Both the position numbers and the translations under genes were made by a program. Shown here in pieces: positions 54,663-63,267 of a stretch of 64,000 nucleotides of DNA (within the stretch, counting starts at the first letter, position 1; each line of letters opens with the position of its first letter). Origin of the DNA: Flavobacteriales bacterium (GTDB lineage Bacteria > Bacteroidota > Bacteroidia > UBA10329); assembly GCA_020635495.1 (NCBI GenBank), contig JACJZQ010000004.1, forward strand, positions 124,001-188,000. Direction: 5' to 3'. The notes under the pieces are model-generated. The model did not search any database. It had not been told where the DNA came from and saw only the letters and a program-made list of their open reading frames with translations.

Positions 54663-56969
54663 ATGAAGAATCTTGTAATTGTAGAGTCACCCGCAAAAGC
54701 AAAAACCATTGAAGGATTTCTCGGTAAGGATTTTACCGTAAAATCAAGTTTCGGCCACATCCGAGATCTGCCTTCAAAGCAACTTTCGGTAGACGTGGAA
54801 AACAATTACGCTCCAGACTACGTGATTCCGAAAGACAAGGAAAACGTGGTTAAGGAACTGAGGAAGTTGAGCAAATCGGCCGAAACGGTCTGGTTGGCAT
54901 CGGATGAGGACCGCGAAGGGGAAGCCATATCGTGGCACCTGCAGGAAGCTCTTGGTCTAACCGCAGAAAAAACCAAGAGAATCGTCTTCCACGAGATTAC
55001 CAAATCTGCTATTCTGAATGCAGTTGAAAATCCTCGGTCTATTAATGTAGACCTTGTAAATGCGCAGCAGGCCAGAAGAGTTTTGGATAGATTGGTAGGC
55101 TATGAACTTTCTCCGGTACTTTGGAAGAAAGTGAAGCCCAATTTGTCTGCTGGGAGAGTGCAGTCGGTTGCGGTTAGGCTCATTGTAGAGCGTGAGCGGG
55201 AGATTGAAGATTTCAATGCAGTTTCATCTTTCAGGGTTCTGGCATATTTCACGGTAAATGGAACGGAGTTCCGTGCAGAACTTTCTAAAAGGTTTGATGA
55301 TCTGAAAGAGGCCAAAGCCTTTTTAGAAAAGTGCAACGGTGCCGATTTTTCGGTATCCGATCTTCAGAAAAAACCAGCAAAGAGAACCCCAGCAGCTCCT
55401 TTCACAACCTCTACGTTGCAACAGGAGGCAAGTAGAAAGTTGGGATTCAGTGTTTCCAGAACCATGCGTGTAGCTCAAGATCTTTATGAGCAAGGAAAGA
55501 TTACATATATGAGAACGGACAGCGTTAATCTGTCAGATCTTGCGCTGAATACCGCCAAAGAAGAAATCGGGAAATTGTATGGAGAAGAATACTCCAAAAC
55601 CAGAAAGTACAGTTCCAAAAGCAAAGGTGCTCAAGAGGCTCACGAAGCCATTAGGCCAACCTATATGTCGGTTCAGAAAGTTGATGGAGACGCTGCCCAA
55701 AAGAGATTGTATGACCTCATTTGGAAGAGAACCATTGCATCTCAAATGGCGGATGCTGAATTAGAGAGAACAACGGTTACGGTTGGTGTGTCAACTTCTG
55801 ATCTGAATTTCACAGCTCAGGGAGAAGTCATAAAATTCGATGGGTTCTTGAAAGTCTATCTGGAAGGAACCGATGACGAGAATGAGGAGCAGAAAGGAAT
55901 GCTTCCTGACCTTAGTGTTGGCCAACAATTGAAAGCAACCAAAATTGAAGGAATTGAAAGGTTCAGTTTGCCTCCAGCACGATACACAGAAGCAAGTTTG
56001 GTGCGTAAGCTGGAAGAACTAGGAATCGGCAGGCCATCTACCTATGCTCCTACAATAAGCACCATCATAGCTAGAAACTATGTCGTTAAGGAAAGCAGAG
56101 AGGGTGTTGAAAGAAAATATGGCTACTTGGCATTGGTGGATGGTGCGATTTCTGAAGAGGTTAAAACCGAAATTGCCGGTGCTGAGAAATCAAAGCTGTT
56201 TCCAACAGATATAGGTAAGGTTGTTACCGATTTTCTGGTTGAGAATTTCGGTGAGATTCTCAATTACAACTTCACGGCTCAGGTAGAAAAGGAGTTTGAC
56301 GAGATAGCAGAAGGACAAAAGGAATGGACTTCGATGATCGATAGTTTCTACAAGCCGTTCCACGAGACCACGGTCGATACAGAAAAGAACTCTAAGAAGG
56401 CAACCGGAGAACGCTTATTAGGAGTTGACCCCGACTCAGGAAGAAATGTTTACGCAAGACTAGGCCGCTTTGGGCCCATGGTACAGATCGGTGAGGCAGA
56501 CAATGAAGAGAAGCCGAAATTCTCAAGTTTGAGAGCTGGTCAGTCTATGGATGATGTTACACTGGAAGAAGCGCTCGATCTTTTCAAGCTTCCCAGAGAA
56601 ATTGGAGAGTTTGAAGGTGAGAAACTTGTAATTGGTGTGGGCAAATACGGACCTTACGTGAGACACAACAAGAGTTTTGTTTCAATTGGAGATGAAGACC
56701 CATTGTCAATCACTAAAGAGACGGCCATTGAACTCATCAAGCAAAAGCGCGAAGAGGCTCATAAAATGATCATCAATGAGTTCCAGGACGGAGAAGAGGT
56801 CATACAAGTTAAAATTGGTCGTTACGGACCTTATATAGCTAAGGGGCGTAACAATTACCGGATACCAAAAGATGTAGAAGCCAATTCGCTGTCTCTAGAA
56901 GACTGTAAAGAAATCATTGAAAAACAAGGTGATAGGCCGAAGCGTGTTTCTAAGAGAGCCAAAAAATGA
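54663..56969 (+). CDS. topA: DNA topoisomerase I
   Basis: A 768-residue type IA topoisomerase that relaxes negative supercoils. Toprim domain: VIVESPAKAKTIEGFLG and the acidic DEDREGEAI. Active-site region GKITYMRTDSVNLS with the catalytic Tyr, PARYTEASLVRKLEELGIGRPSTYAPT, and the QARRVLDRLVGYELSP hinge. C-terminal part: instead of Cys4 zinc fingers it has three cysteine-free repeats (RLGRFGPMVQIG, GVGKYGPYVRHN, KIGRYGPYIAKG), typical of Bacteroidota TopA. The next gene overlaps by 4 bp. Confidence 0.97.
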   Translation: MKNLVIVESPAKAKTIEGFLGKDFTVKSSFGHIRDLPSKQLSVDVENNYAPDYVIPKDKENVVKELRKLSKSAETVWLASDEDREGEAISWHLQEALGLTAEKTKRIVFHEITKSAILNAVENPRSINVDLVNAQQARRVLDRLVGYELSPVLWKKVKPNLSAGRVQSVAVRLIVEREREIEDFNAVSSFRVLAYFTVNGTEFRAELSKRFDDLKEAKAFLEKCNGADFSVSDLQKKPAKRTPAAPFTTSTLQQEASRKLGFSVSRTMRVAQDLYEQGKITYMRTDSVNLSDLALNTAKEEIGKLYGEEYSKTRKYSSKSKGAQEAHEAIRPTYMSVQKVDGDAAQKRLYDLIWKRTIASQMADAELERTTVTVGVSTSDLNFTAQGEVIKFDGFLKVYLEGTDDENEEQKGMLPDLSVGQQLKATKIEGIERFSLPPARYTEASLVRKLEELGIGRPSTYAPTISTIIARNYVVKESREGVERKYGYLALVDGAISEEVKTEIAGAEKSKLFPTDIGKVVTDFLVENFGEILNYNFTAQVEKEFDEIAEGQKEWTSMIDSFYKPFHETTVDTEKNSKKATGERLLGVDPDSGRNVYARLGRFGPMVQIGEADNEEKPKFSSLRAGQSMDDVTLEEALDLFKLPREIGEFEGEKLVIGVGKYGPYVRHNKSFVSIGDEDPLSITKETAIELIKQKREEAHKMIINEFQDGEEVIQVKIGRYGPYIAKGRNNYRIPKDVEANSLSLEDCKEIIEKQGDRPKRVSKRAKK

Positions 56970-58129
56970 TTTCTGAGATCAGTCTCTTCTTCGAACCATT
57001 GTCAACCAATGCGCTTGACGAACCTCTGAAAGGAACACTTGCAGAACGCATTGAATATTTTACCCCAGATAGATTTCCAGATATAACCAAAGGCACGGTT
57101 GCCATCCTTTCTGTTCCCGAATTCCGAGGAGATGAGGATGTGGTCTACAACTCAGGCAATCATGAAGGTATAAGACTGGAACTTGCCAACCTAAAGGATA
57201 ATTTTTCCTCTCTGAGAATAGTTGATCTTGGGGTAATACGTCCTGGCGAAACAGTAAAAGACACCTATTACGCAGTATCCGCTGCTGTTGCTGCTATTAT
57301 TAAGGAGGGAGCCATAGCGGTCATTCTGGGAGGCTCAGATGATCTGACCTATGCGAATTACCTCGCGTATGAGAAGTTGGAGCAGGTAGTTAATCTTGTT
57401 TCAGTAGATCCTCGCTTTGATATAGGAGAAGCGGAAGATGAGGTGTCTGCGAATAAATACTTGCAGAAGATAATCCTTCATCAGCCGAATATCCTTTTCA
57501 ACTTCAGCAATCTGGCCTATCAGTCACATCACGTTCCAACTTCTGAGGTCAACCTTATGAAGAAAATGTATTTCGATGTATATAGACTCGGTGAGTTACA
57601 ACACAACTTGGAGCAGGTAGAACCGGTTGTAAGAAGTGCCGACCTATTATCATTCGATCTTTCAGCAGTAAGAAGTTCTGACCTGCCGGATAATCTTCTA
57701 CAAGAACCAAATGGTCTATACGGAGAGCAGGCATGCGCCATTGCCAGATACAGCGGTCTAAGTGATAAGCTAAGTTCCTTTGGCGTTTTCAATGTCCCAT
57801 TGGAAGCATCCGATAGGTCCAATAAGTTGATTGCTCAGATCTTATGGTACTTTCTGCTTGGTGTCAACAATAGAAAAGGGGATTATCCTTTTGCCGATAA
57901 AGACACATATACAAAGTATACCGTTTCAATTGAAGATGGAACTTATGACATAGTCTTCTACAAAAGTCATCTTAGTGATAGATGGTGGATGGAAGTGCCG
58001 TACCCTTCAAAAAGAGGCTCTAAATACCAGCGACATTTTATGGTGCCCTGCCATTATGAAGATTATCAAACGGCTTGTAAAGATGAAATTCCAGACAGGT
58101 GGTGGCAGACTTTTCAAAAACTCGGATAG
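56966..58129 (+). CDS. Arginase/formimidoylglutamase-fold protein with degraded metal site
   Basis: A 387-residue protein of the ureohydrolase (arginase, agmatinase, formimidoylglutamase) fold. The three family motifs can be located, but key ligands are changed: GGDHS reads GGSDDL, DAHxD reads DPRFD (His lost), and SFDxDxxDP reads SFDLSAVRSSDLP (second Asp lost). Only about three of six manganese ligands remain, so hydrolase activity is doubtful. The C-terminal 100 residues (RSNKLIAQILWYFLLGVNNRK, RWWMEVPYPSKRGSKYQRHF) extend beyond the fold. No histidine-degradation genes are nearby. It overlaps topA by 4 bp and precedes porP and gldKLMN, which suggests a structural or regulatory role connected with that locus. 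Confidence 0.8.
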   Translation: MISEISLFFEPLSTNALDEPLKGTLAERIEYFTPDRFPDITKGTVAILSVPEFRGDEDVVYNSGNHEGIRLELANLKDNFSSLRIVDLGVIRPGETVKDTYYAVSAAVAAIIKEGAIAVILGGSDDLTYANYLAYEKLEQVVNLVSVDPRFDIGEAEDEVSANKYLQKIILHQPNILFNFSNLAYQSHHVPTSEVNLMKKMYFDVYRLGELQHNLEQVEPVVRSADLLSFDLSAVRSSDLPDNLLQEPNGLYGEQACAIARYSGLSDKLSSFGVFNVPLEASDRSNKLIAQILWYFLLGVNNRKGDYPFADKDTYTKYTVSIEDGTYDIVFYKSHLSDRWWMEVPYPSKRGSKYQRHFMVPCHYEDYQTACKDEIPDRWWQTFQKLG

Positions 58130-58186
58130 TGAATTCAACCAGCAGATACAGTGTTTCGTACTTGTTCTTGGTCGATTAATCGTTTT

Positions 58187-58224
58187 AACATCTTGATGTT
58201 GATAGAAATTTTTGTTTACTTAGC
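58187..58224 (+). promoter_or_regulatory. Inverted repeat and possible promoter of porP/sprF
   Basis: AACATC-TT-GATGTT (58187-58200) contains a TTG (58193-58195) that stands 21 bases before TACTTAGC (58217-58224), a partial -7 match. It may be an operator over the promoter. The rest of 58130-58293 shows no other feature. Confidence 0.3.
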
Positions 58225-58293
58225 CGCTTCTTGTACAGGTGGGCCCTGAACAAGGATTTAAATAGGAAAAAGAAGGAAATCGAACTATACAAT

Positions 58294-59223
58294 ATGAAAA
58301 AGATCTCTACCGCAATTGCTGCAATAGCCTTATTGTTTATTGGCGAGTCTTATGCACAACAAGCTCCTCAGTTCACGATGAATATGTTCAACCGGCTCTA
58401 TACCAATGCTGGTTATGCAGGAAGTAACAATGGAATTTGCGCCAATGCATTGCATAGACAGCAATGGGTTGGGTTTGATGGACGACCAATTACCACAGTG
58501 GTCAATGTTGATGCTACTGTTAAGGCTCTTCATGGAGGTCTCGGTCTGTCGATTTTGTCAGATAAACTAGGGGCACAATACTCGGGAGGAGTGAAACTTT
58601 CCTATGCTTTCCGATGGGCGCTTGGTCCTGGAACTTTGGGTATCGGTGTTGAAGGAGGAATTCTGTTTAATACGCTTGATGGTTCGCAATTGGATCCAAT
58701 TCAAGAAAATGACCCAAACATTGTCAATGGTAAATCAAGTGGTGTTGCTCCAGATTTCGGATTTGGACTTTACTATCACACTGATAATTTATACGCTGGA
58801 GTTTCTGCCAACAACCTGATTGGTTCAAAATTGAAATTTGAAGAAGGTGGAACGCTTAGCGAGTACACAGTTGCTAGAAATTACTATGCAATGGCCGGTT
58901 ACACTTGGGCAATTAATCCTACTTGGGGTCTTGCACCATCGGTATTCCTCAAGACTGACGGGGCTTCAACACAGTTTGATGTAAATCTTCGCGCACTTTG
59001 GAAGAACATGGTATGGGCTGGAGTATCTTACAGAATAGATGATGCTGTAGGTGTAATGGCCGGGTTCCAGTACAAAGAATTTAGAGTAGGTTATTCGTAC
59101 GACATTACTACATCTGGGTTGAGACAGTACAGTTCTGGTAGTCATGAGATTATGCTGGGATACTGCTACAAGCTCAAGTCGCCTGTTGCTAATCAGCGTT
59201 ACAGAAACGTTCGATTCCTATAA
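58294..59223 (+). CDS. Type IX secretion membrane protein, PorP/SprF family
   Basis: A 309-residue outer-membrane barrel. Signal: MKKISTAIAAIALLFIGESYAQQ. The family opening is QFTMNMFNRLYTNAGYAGSN, then the conserved RQQWVGFDGRP block, and repeating Gly/aromatic strands (YAFRWALGPGTLGIGVEGG; VSYRIDDAVGVMAGFQ), ending with YSYDITTSGL. PorP binds the periplasmic motor protein PorE or helps attach T9SS substrates; SprF, its paralog, is needed for SprB export in gliding species. It sits directly before gldK as porP does in Porphyromonas. The ATG at 58294 is chosen because it starts the signal peptide; earlier in-frame codons encode a charged stretch. Confidence 0.9.
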   Translation: MKKISTAIAAIALLFIGESYAQQAPQFTMNMFNRLYTNAGYAGSNNGICANALHRQQWVGFDGRPITTVVNVDATVKALHGGLGLSILSDKLGAQYSGGVKLSYAFRWALGPGTLGIGVEGGILFNTLDGSQLDPIQENDPNIVNGKSSGVAPDFGFGLYYHTDNLYAGVSANNLIGSKLKFEEGGTLSEYTVARNYYAMAGYTWAINPTWGLAPSVFLKTDGASTQFDVNLRALWKNMVWAGVSYRIDDAVGVMAGFQYKEFRVGYSYDITTSGLRQYSSGSHEIMLGYCYKLKSPVANQRYRNVRFL

Positions 59224-59400
59224 GCAGAACCATTTTTGCAACATTTGAAAAAAAGTTTCGTTAGAGCATGGCTGAGGCTGATCATTCGGGGTGATCAAGC
59301 AAAAGTTTAAGGGATGTCAATTACGAAACAGTTTATTCAAACGATGTTAACCATTATGGCTAGCGCTTTTCAGAAGCCAGTCATGTCAAATCGGAATACC

Positions 59401-60672
59401 ATGAGAAAGCTGCTTTTTATTGGAATGTTTGCGGCTGCCGTAAGTAGCTTCACTAGCTGTGGAAACTACGGTAGAGGTCAATTGGTTGGAGTGCAGGGAA
59501 GAGAAGAATGGTATATGGATGATCCATATGGCATGTTGTACATACCAATGGGCAGTTACAATATGGGGCCAAGCGATCAGGATGTGCCGTATGCGGTTAC
59601 TTCCAAGTCGAAAACTGTGTCGGTTCAGGCGTTCTACATGGATGAAACCGAAATTACCAATAATGAATATCGCCAATTCGTCTATTGGGTGAGGGACTCC
59701 ATCGCTCACTTGTTGATTGGTGATGACCACATTTTGGAAGAAGGTGAGTACGGAGAGAGAATCAACTGGGATGAGGATATTGAGTATGATGATGAGGAAT
59801 TCATGGAAATTCTGGAAGAAATGTATCTGCCAGAGCATGAGAGATTCTACAGAAGAAGGGAGATTGATACCAGAAAACTGAATTTCGAATATTTTTGGAT
59901 TGACCTGAAAGAAGCTGCACGAAAAGAGAATCGTGAGCAGGGAATGAAGGATAGGAGTGTGTTCATCAAACGAGATATTATCAATGTGTATCCTGATACA
60001 CTTGCTTGGATTCACGACTTTACCTACTCATTCAATGAGCCGATGACCAACATGTACTTCTGGCATCCAGCGTTTGATGATTATCCTGTGGTGGGCGTTA
60101 CTTGGAAACAAGCAAGAGCATTTTGTATTTGGAGGACTCAGCTATTGAATAGTTGGTTGGCCTCAAATGACGAGACTTTCGTACAAGATTTTAGGCTTCC
60201 TTCCGAATCGGAGTGGGAGTACGCCTCTAGAGGAGGATTGGATTTGTCGCCATATCCATGGGGAGGTCCGTACATAAGAAACAGTCGTGGTTGTTTCTTG
60301 GCCAACTATAAGCCGCTTCGTGGTAATTATGTAGCGGATGGTGGATTCCATTCTGTAAAGGTGTACAGATATGCTCCGAATGATTACGGTCTGTACTGTA
60401 TGTCAGGTAACGTTGCGGAGTGGACAAAGAATGCTTATGATGAAAGTGCGTTCAGTTTTACCCACGATCTCAACCCGGATTATTTCTATGATGCGAAGGA
60501 TTCCGACCCACCATCATTGAAAAGAAAAGTCATCCGTGGTGGATCTTGGAAGGACATAGGTTATTACCTGCAAACAGGCACGAGAACATATGAGTATCAG
60601 GATACTGCTAAGTGCTACGTTGGATTCAGAACAGTAATGACGTTCTTAGGCCGTGATAAAGCAGACTTCTAG
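59401..60672 (+). CDS. gldK: Gliding motility/T9SS lipoprotein GldK (PorK)
   Basis: A 423-residue outer-membrane lipoprotein with a formylglycine-generating-enzyme-like fold. Lipobox: MRKLLFIGMFAAAVSSFTSC with Cys20. Characteristic text includes GQLVGVQGREEW, LYIPMGSYNMGPSDQDVPY, FYMDETEITNNEYRQFVYWV, RLPSESEWEYASRGG, MSGNVAEWT and VIRGGSWKDIGYY. With GldN it forms the periplasmic ring of the T9SS. It lacks the known catalytic cysteine pair of true FGE enzymes. The start is set at 59401; in-frame ATGs at 59314 and 59383 would hide the lipoprotein signal. It heads the motor operon. Confidence 0.95.
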   Translation: MRKLLFIGMFAAAVSSFTSCGNYGRGQLVGVQGREEWYMDDPYGMLYIPMGSYNMGPSDQDVPYAVTSKSKTVSVQAFYMDETEITNNEYRQFVYWVRDSIAHLLIGDDHILEEGEYGERINWDEDIEYDDEEFMEILEEMYLPEHERFYRRREIDTRKLNFEYFWIDLKEAARKENREQGMKDRSVFIKRDIINVYPDTLAWIHDFTYSFNEPMTNMYFWHPAFDDYPVVGVTWKQARAFCIWRTQLLNSWLASNDETFVQDFRLPSESEWEYASRGGLDLSPYPWGGPYIRNSRGCFLANYKPLRGNYVADGGFHSVKVYRYAPNDYGLYCMSGNVAEWTKNAYDESAFSFTHDLNPDYFYDAKDSDPPSLKRKVIRGGSWKDIGYYLQTGTRTYEYQDTAKCYVGFRTVMTFLGRDKADF

Positions 60673-60717
60673 AATTAACAAGAAAACCAATAGAATAACT
60701 ATCTAATATTTTAAATC

Positions 60718-61506
60718 ATGCAAGGGAAAAAGTGGAAAAGTTTTATGGCGAAGCTGTACGGATTTGGTGCAGCGATTGTAATTGTAGGTGCGATGTTCAA
60801 AATCCAGCACTGGCCAGGAGCCGGACCTATGTTGGTTGTAGGTCTATCTACTGAGGCGGTAATATTCTTTTTCTCGGCATTTGAAAAGCCACATGAAGAT
60901 CCAGATTGGAGCTTGGTGTACCCAGAATTAGCTGGAATACCCGGAGAAGGTGGTGGAGATGGAAATAAAGGTAAGGCTGGGTTATCAGCATCTCAGGAGT
61001 TGGACAATCTGCTGGAGGAGGCGAAAATCGGTCCTGAACTCATTGAGAGCCTCGGTAATAACCTTCGTTCGTTAGGGGATAATGTTGGCAAGATGAGCGA
61101 TATTACTGAAGCTTCTGTTGCTACAGAGCAATACGTGTCTTCAGTTAAGGCCGCTGCTGCGAATGTTGGAAGTTTGTCCGATGCTTACACAAAAGCATCA
61201 GCGTCTTTGGGTGCCATGGTTGTTGATGGCGAAGGAGTTGATTTTGGTTCTGAAATGAAGAAGATGGCTGAAAACATCACTCAGCTTAACACTCAATACG
61301 AACTTCAACTTCAAGGTGCTAAGCAGTTCTTAGAGTCTTCGGATTCTCTTTACTCTGGTATGGGTGAATTGATGGGTACGCTTAACGAATCTGTTGACGA
61401 TGCTAAGAAGTACAAGCAAGAAGTTGCACAACTTGCTCAGAATATCAGCTCGTTGAATACAGTTTATGGCAATATGCTTTCAGCCATGAATCGTCCTCAA
61501 GGATAG
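60718..61506 (+). CDS. gldL: T9SS motor protein GldL
   Basis: A 262-residue inner-membrane protein. Two N-terminal helices (about 10 to 30 and 38 to 57) enclose the typical MFKIQHWPGAGPML turn, with the proton-path Glu in STEAVIFFFSAFEKP. The rest is a cytoplasmic Gly/Ser-rich and coiled-coil region (DNLLEEAKIGPELIESLGNN, ITQLNTQYELQLQGAKQFLE). GldL with GldM is a proton-driven rotary motor powering T9SS secretion and gliding. It lies 45 bp after gldK. Confidence 0.96.
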   Translation: MQGKKWKSFMAKLYGFGAAIVIVGAMFKIQHWPGAGPMLVVGLSTEAVIFFFSAFEKPHEDPDWSLVYPELAGIPGEGGGDGNKGKAGLSASQELDNLLEEAKIGPELIESLGNNLRSLGDNVGKMSDITEASVATEQYVSSVKAAAANVGSLSDAYTKASASLGAMVVDGEGVDFGSEMKKMAENITQLNTQYELQLQGAKQFLESSDSLYSGMGELMGTLNESVDDAKKYKQEVAQLAQNISSLNTVYGNMLSAMNRPQG

Positions 61507-61549
61507 TTAGTTTCTTTTCTGAATAAAAACCTATTTGACTTAAACTAGA

Positions 61550-63241
61550 ATGGCAGGAGGAAAAGAAACCCCGCGGCAGAAGATGATTGGTATGATGTAC
61601 TTGGTACTGACCGCTCTTCTTGCCCTAAACGTTTCGAAGGAGATTCTGAATTCATTTATTCTTATCAACGATAGTCTTATTGTGACCAATAAGAACTTTA
61701 CCGGTAAGAATCAATCCCAATATGATGCATTTGGAGTTGCGTTGGCTAATGACGAACAAAAGGTTCGTCCTTTCTACACGAAAGCAATGCAAGTGAAAGG
61801 TTCAGCCGACTCGTTGTACCAACATATTGAGTTATTGAAGCAGAAGTTGATTGAGAGAACAGATAAACTGGATTCTACAGCTATTAATCAACTTCGTGAT
61901 GCTGGCGATTTAGATTCTGTTGCAGCAATATTTTCTCTAAGAAATGTGAATTCCAAAGACAACTATGACATTCCAACCAATATCATGATTGGTGGGGAAG
62001 AAGGTAAGTTGAAGGAAGGTAAATGGACTGCGTCAGAATTGATTGGAATGATAAACTCATTCAGAGATCAATTGATTTCTAAGATCGACCCCAAAAAGGG
62101 CGCTGCAATAATTGCGGCACTTGAAGAAAACTTCAAGACAGACACCATGATACAGATTAGTGACAGTGAGAAACAGGAATGGGCCTTGGCCAATTTCTAC
62201 CACATTCCACTTGCGGCTGTGGTCACTAATCTTAGTAAGATTCAAACGGATGTAAGAAACGCTGAATCTGATGTGGTCAAGTATTTGTATGGCGAAGTGG
62301 ACGCCAGTGACTTTAAATTCGATACCCTAGCAGCTAAAGTCATTGCCCCAAACCTCGTTTTTGAAGGTGATGACTATAAGGCCGAAATATTCGTGGCGGC
62401 TTTCAGTACTACTCAAAACCCCCAGGTTCAAATTGGTAAAGTTGATACATCTACCAATACTATTATTGGTAGCATTGATACAACCTCGGTGGTTGTGGAC
62501 AGAGGAGTCGGTACCTATACAGTTAGAGCCTCTAGAGAAGGACCTCAGAAGTATTCTGGTATTATCAAAGTTAAAGCTCCATCTGGTAAGTTCCTTAGTT
62601 ATCCTTTTGAAGGAGAGTATATGGTAATGAAGTCTGGGGTTGTTGTTTCTCCAACAAAGATGAACGTACTGTATCGTGGTGTCAAAAACCCGATTTCTAT
62701 CTCGGTTCCTGGTGTTGCACCTGAATTGGTTAAGCCATCGATTACAAATGGTTCTTTAAGACCTGATCCTAAAGCAGGAAAAGGAAATTATATAGCCGAG
62801 GTAAAAGGTGAGAGTACTGCCATGGTCAATGTAAGTGCTGAAATCGATGGGAAAAGTCGACCTATGGGTAAGTTTGAGTTCCGTGTAAAATCAGTTCCGC
62901 CTCCAATTGCAACAATTGCTGGAACAGAAGGAGGTTTGGTTTCAGCTAACAGGCTAGCTGCTGCCCCGACTGTAATTCCCAAGATGAAGGATTTTGATTT
63001 TGAGCTCTATTACCGAGTTACCAAGTTTGATTTGGTGTATCAGGTGGGTACTGACCTGATCACGAAGCCAGTAACAGGTTCTAAAATCCCAAATGATGCA
63101 TTGGATCAGATAAAAAGATTGAAAAAAGGTTCTAGAGTCTACATTGAAAATGTCAAGGCTATCATGTTGGATGAAAATAATAGTCCAGCTCCTGGCGTTA
63201 CTCCGGTAGATCTTCAAACTTTAAGTCTGAAAATCAATTAA
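61550..63241 (+). CDS. gldM: T9SS motor protein GldM
   Basis: A 563-residue protein. It starts AGGKETPRQKMIGMMYLVLT with one inner-membrane helix (about 12 to 32; MYLVLTALLALNVSKEILNS), followed by four periplasmic domains: a helical bundle (35 to 225) and three beta domains (about 226 to 320, 321 to 405 and 406 to 563). It spans the periplasm from GldL to the GldK/GldN ring. Length and start agree with the family (about 510 to 560). 43 bp separate it from gldL and 26 bp from gldN. Confidence 0.96.
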   Translation: MAGGKETPRQKMIGMMYLVLTALLALNVSKEILNSFILINDSLIVTNKNFTGKNQSQYDAFGVALANDEQKVRPFYTKAMQVKGSADSLYQHIELLKQKLIERTDKLDSTAINQLRDAGDLDSVAAIFSLRNVNSKDNYDIPTNIMIGGEEGKLKEGKWTASELIGMINSFRDQLISKIDPKKGAAIIAALEENFKTDTMIQISDSEKQEWALANFYHIPLAAVVTNLSKIQTDVRNAESDVVKYLYGEVDASDFKFDTLAAKVIAPNLVFEGDDYKAEIFVAAFSTTQNPQVQIGKVDTSTNTIIGSIDTTSVVVDRGVGTYTVRASREGPQKYSGIIKVKAPSGKFLSYPFEGEYMVMKSGVVVSPTKMNVLYRGVKNPISISVPGVAPELVKPSITNGSLRPDPKAGKGNYIAEVKGESTAMVNVSAEIDGKSRPMGKFEFRVKSVPPPIATIAGTEGGLVSANRLAAAPTVIPKMKDFDFELYYRVTKFDLVYQVGTDLITKPVTGSKIPNDALDQIKRLKKGSRVYIENVKAIMLDENNSPAPGVTPVDLQTLSLKIN

Positions 63242-63267
63242 TCGAGGTTTAACTAAAGAATACCGTC

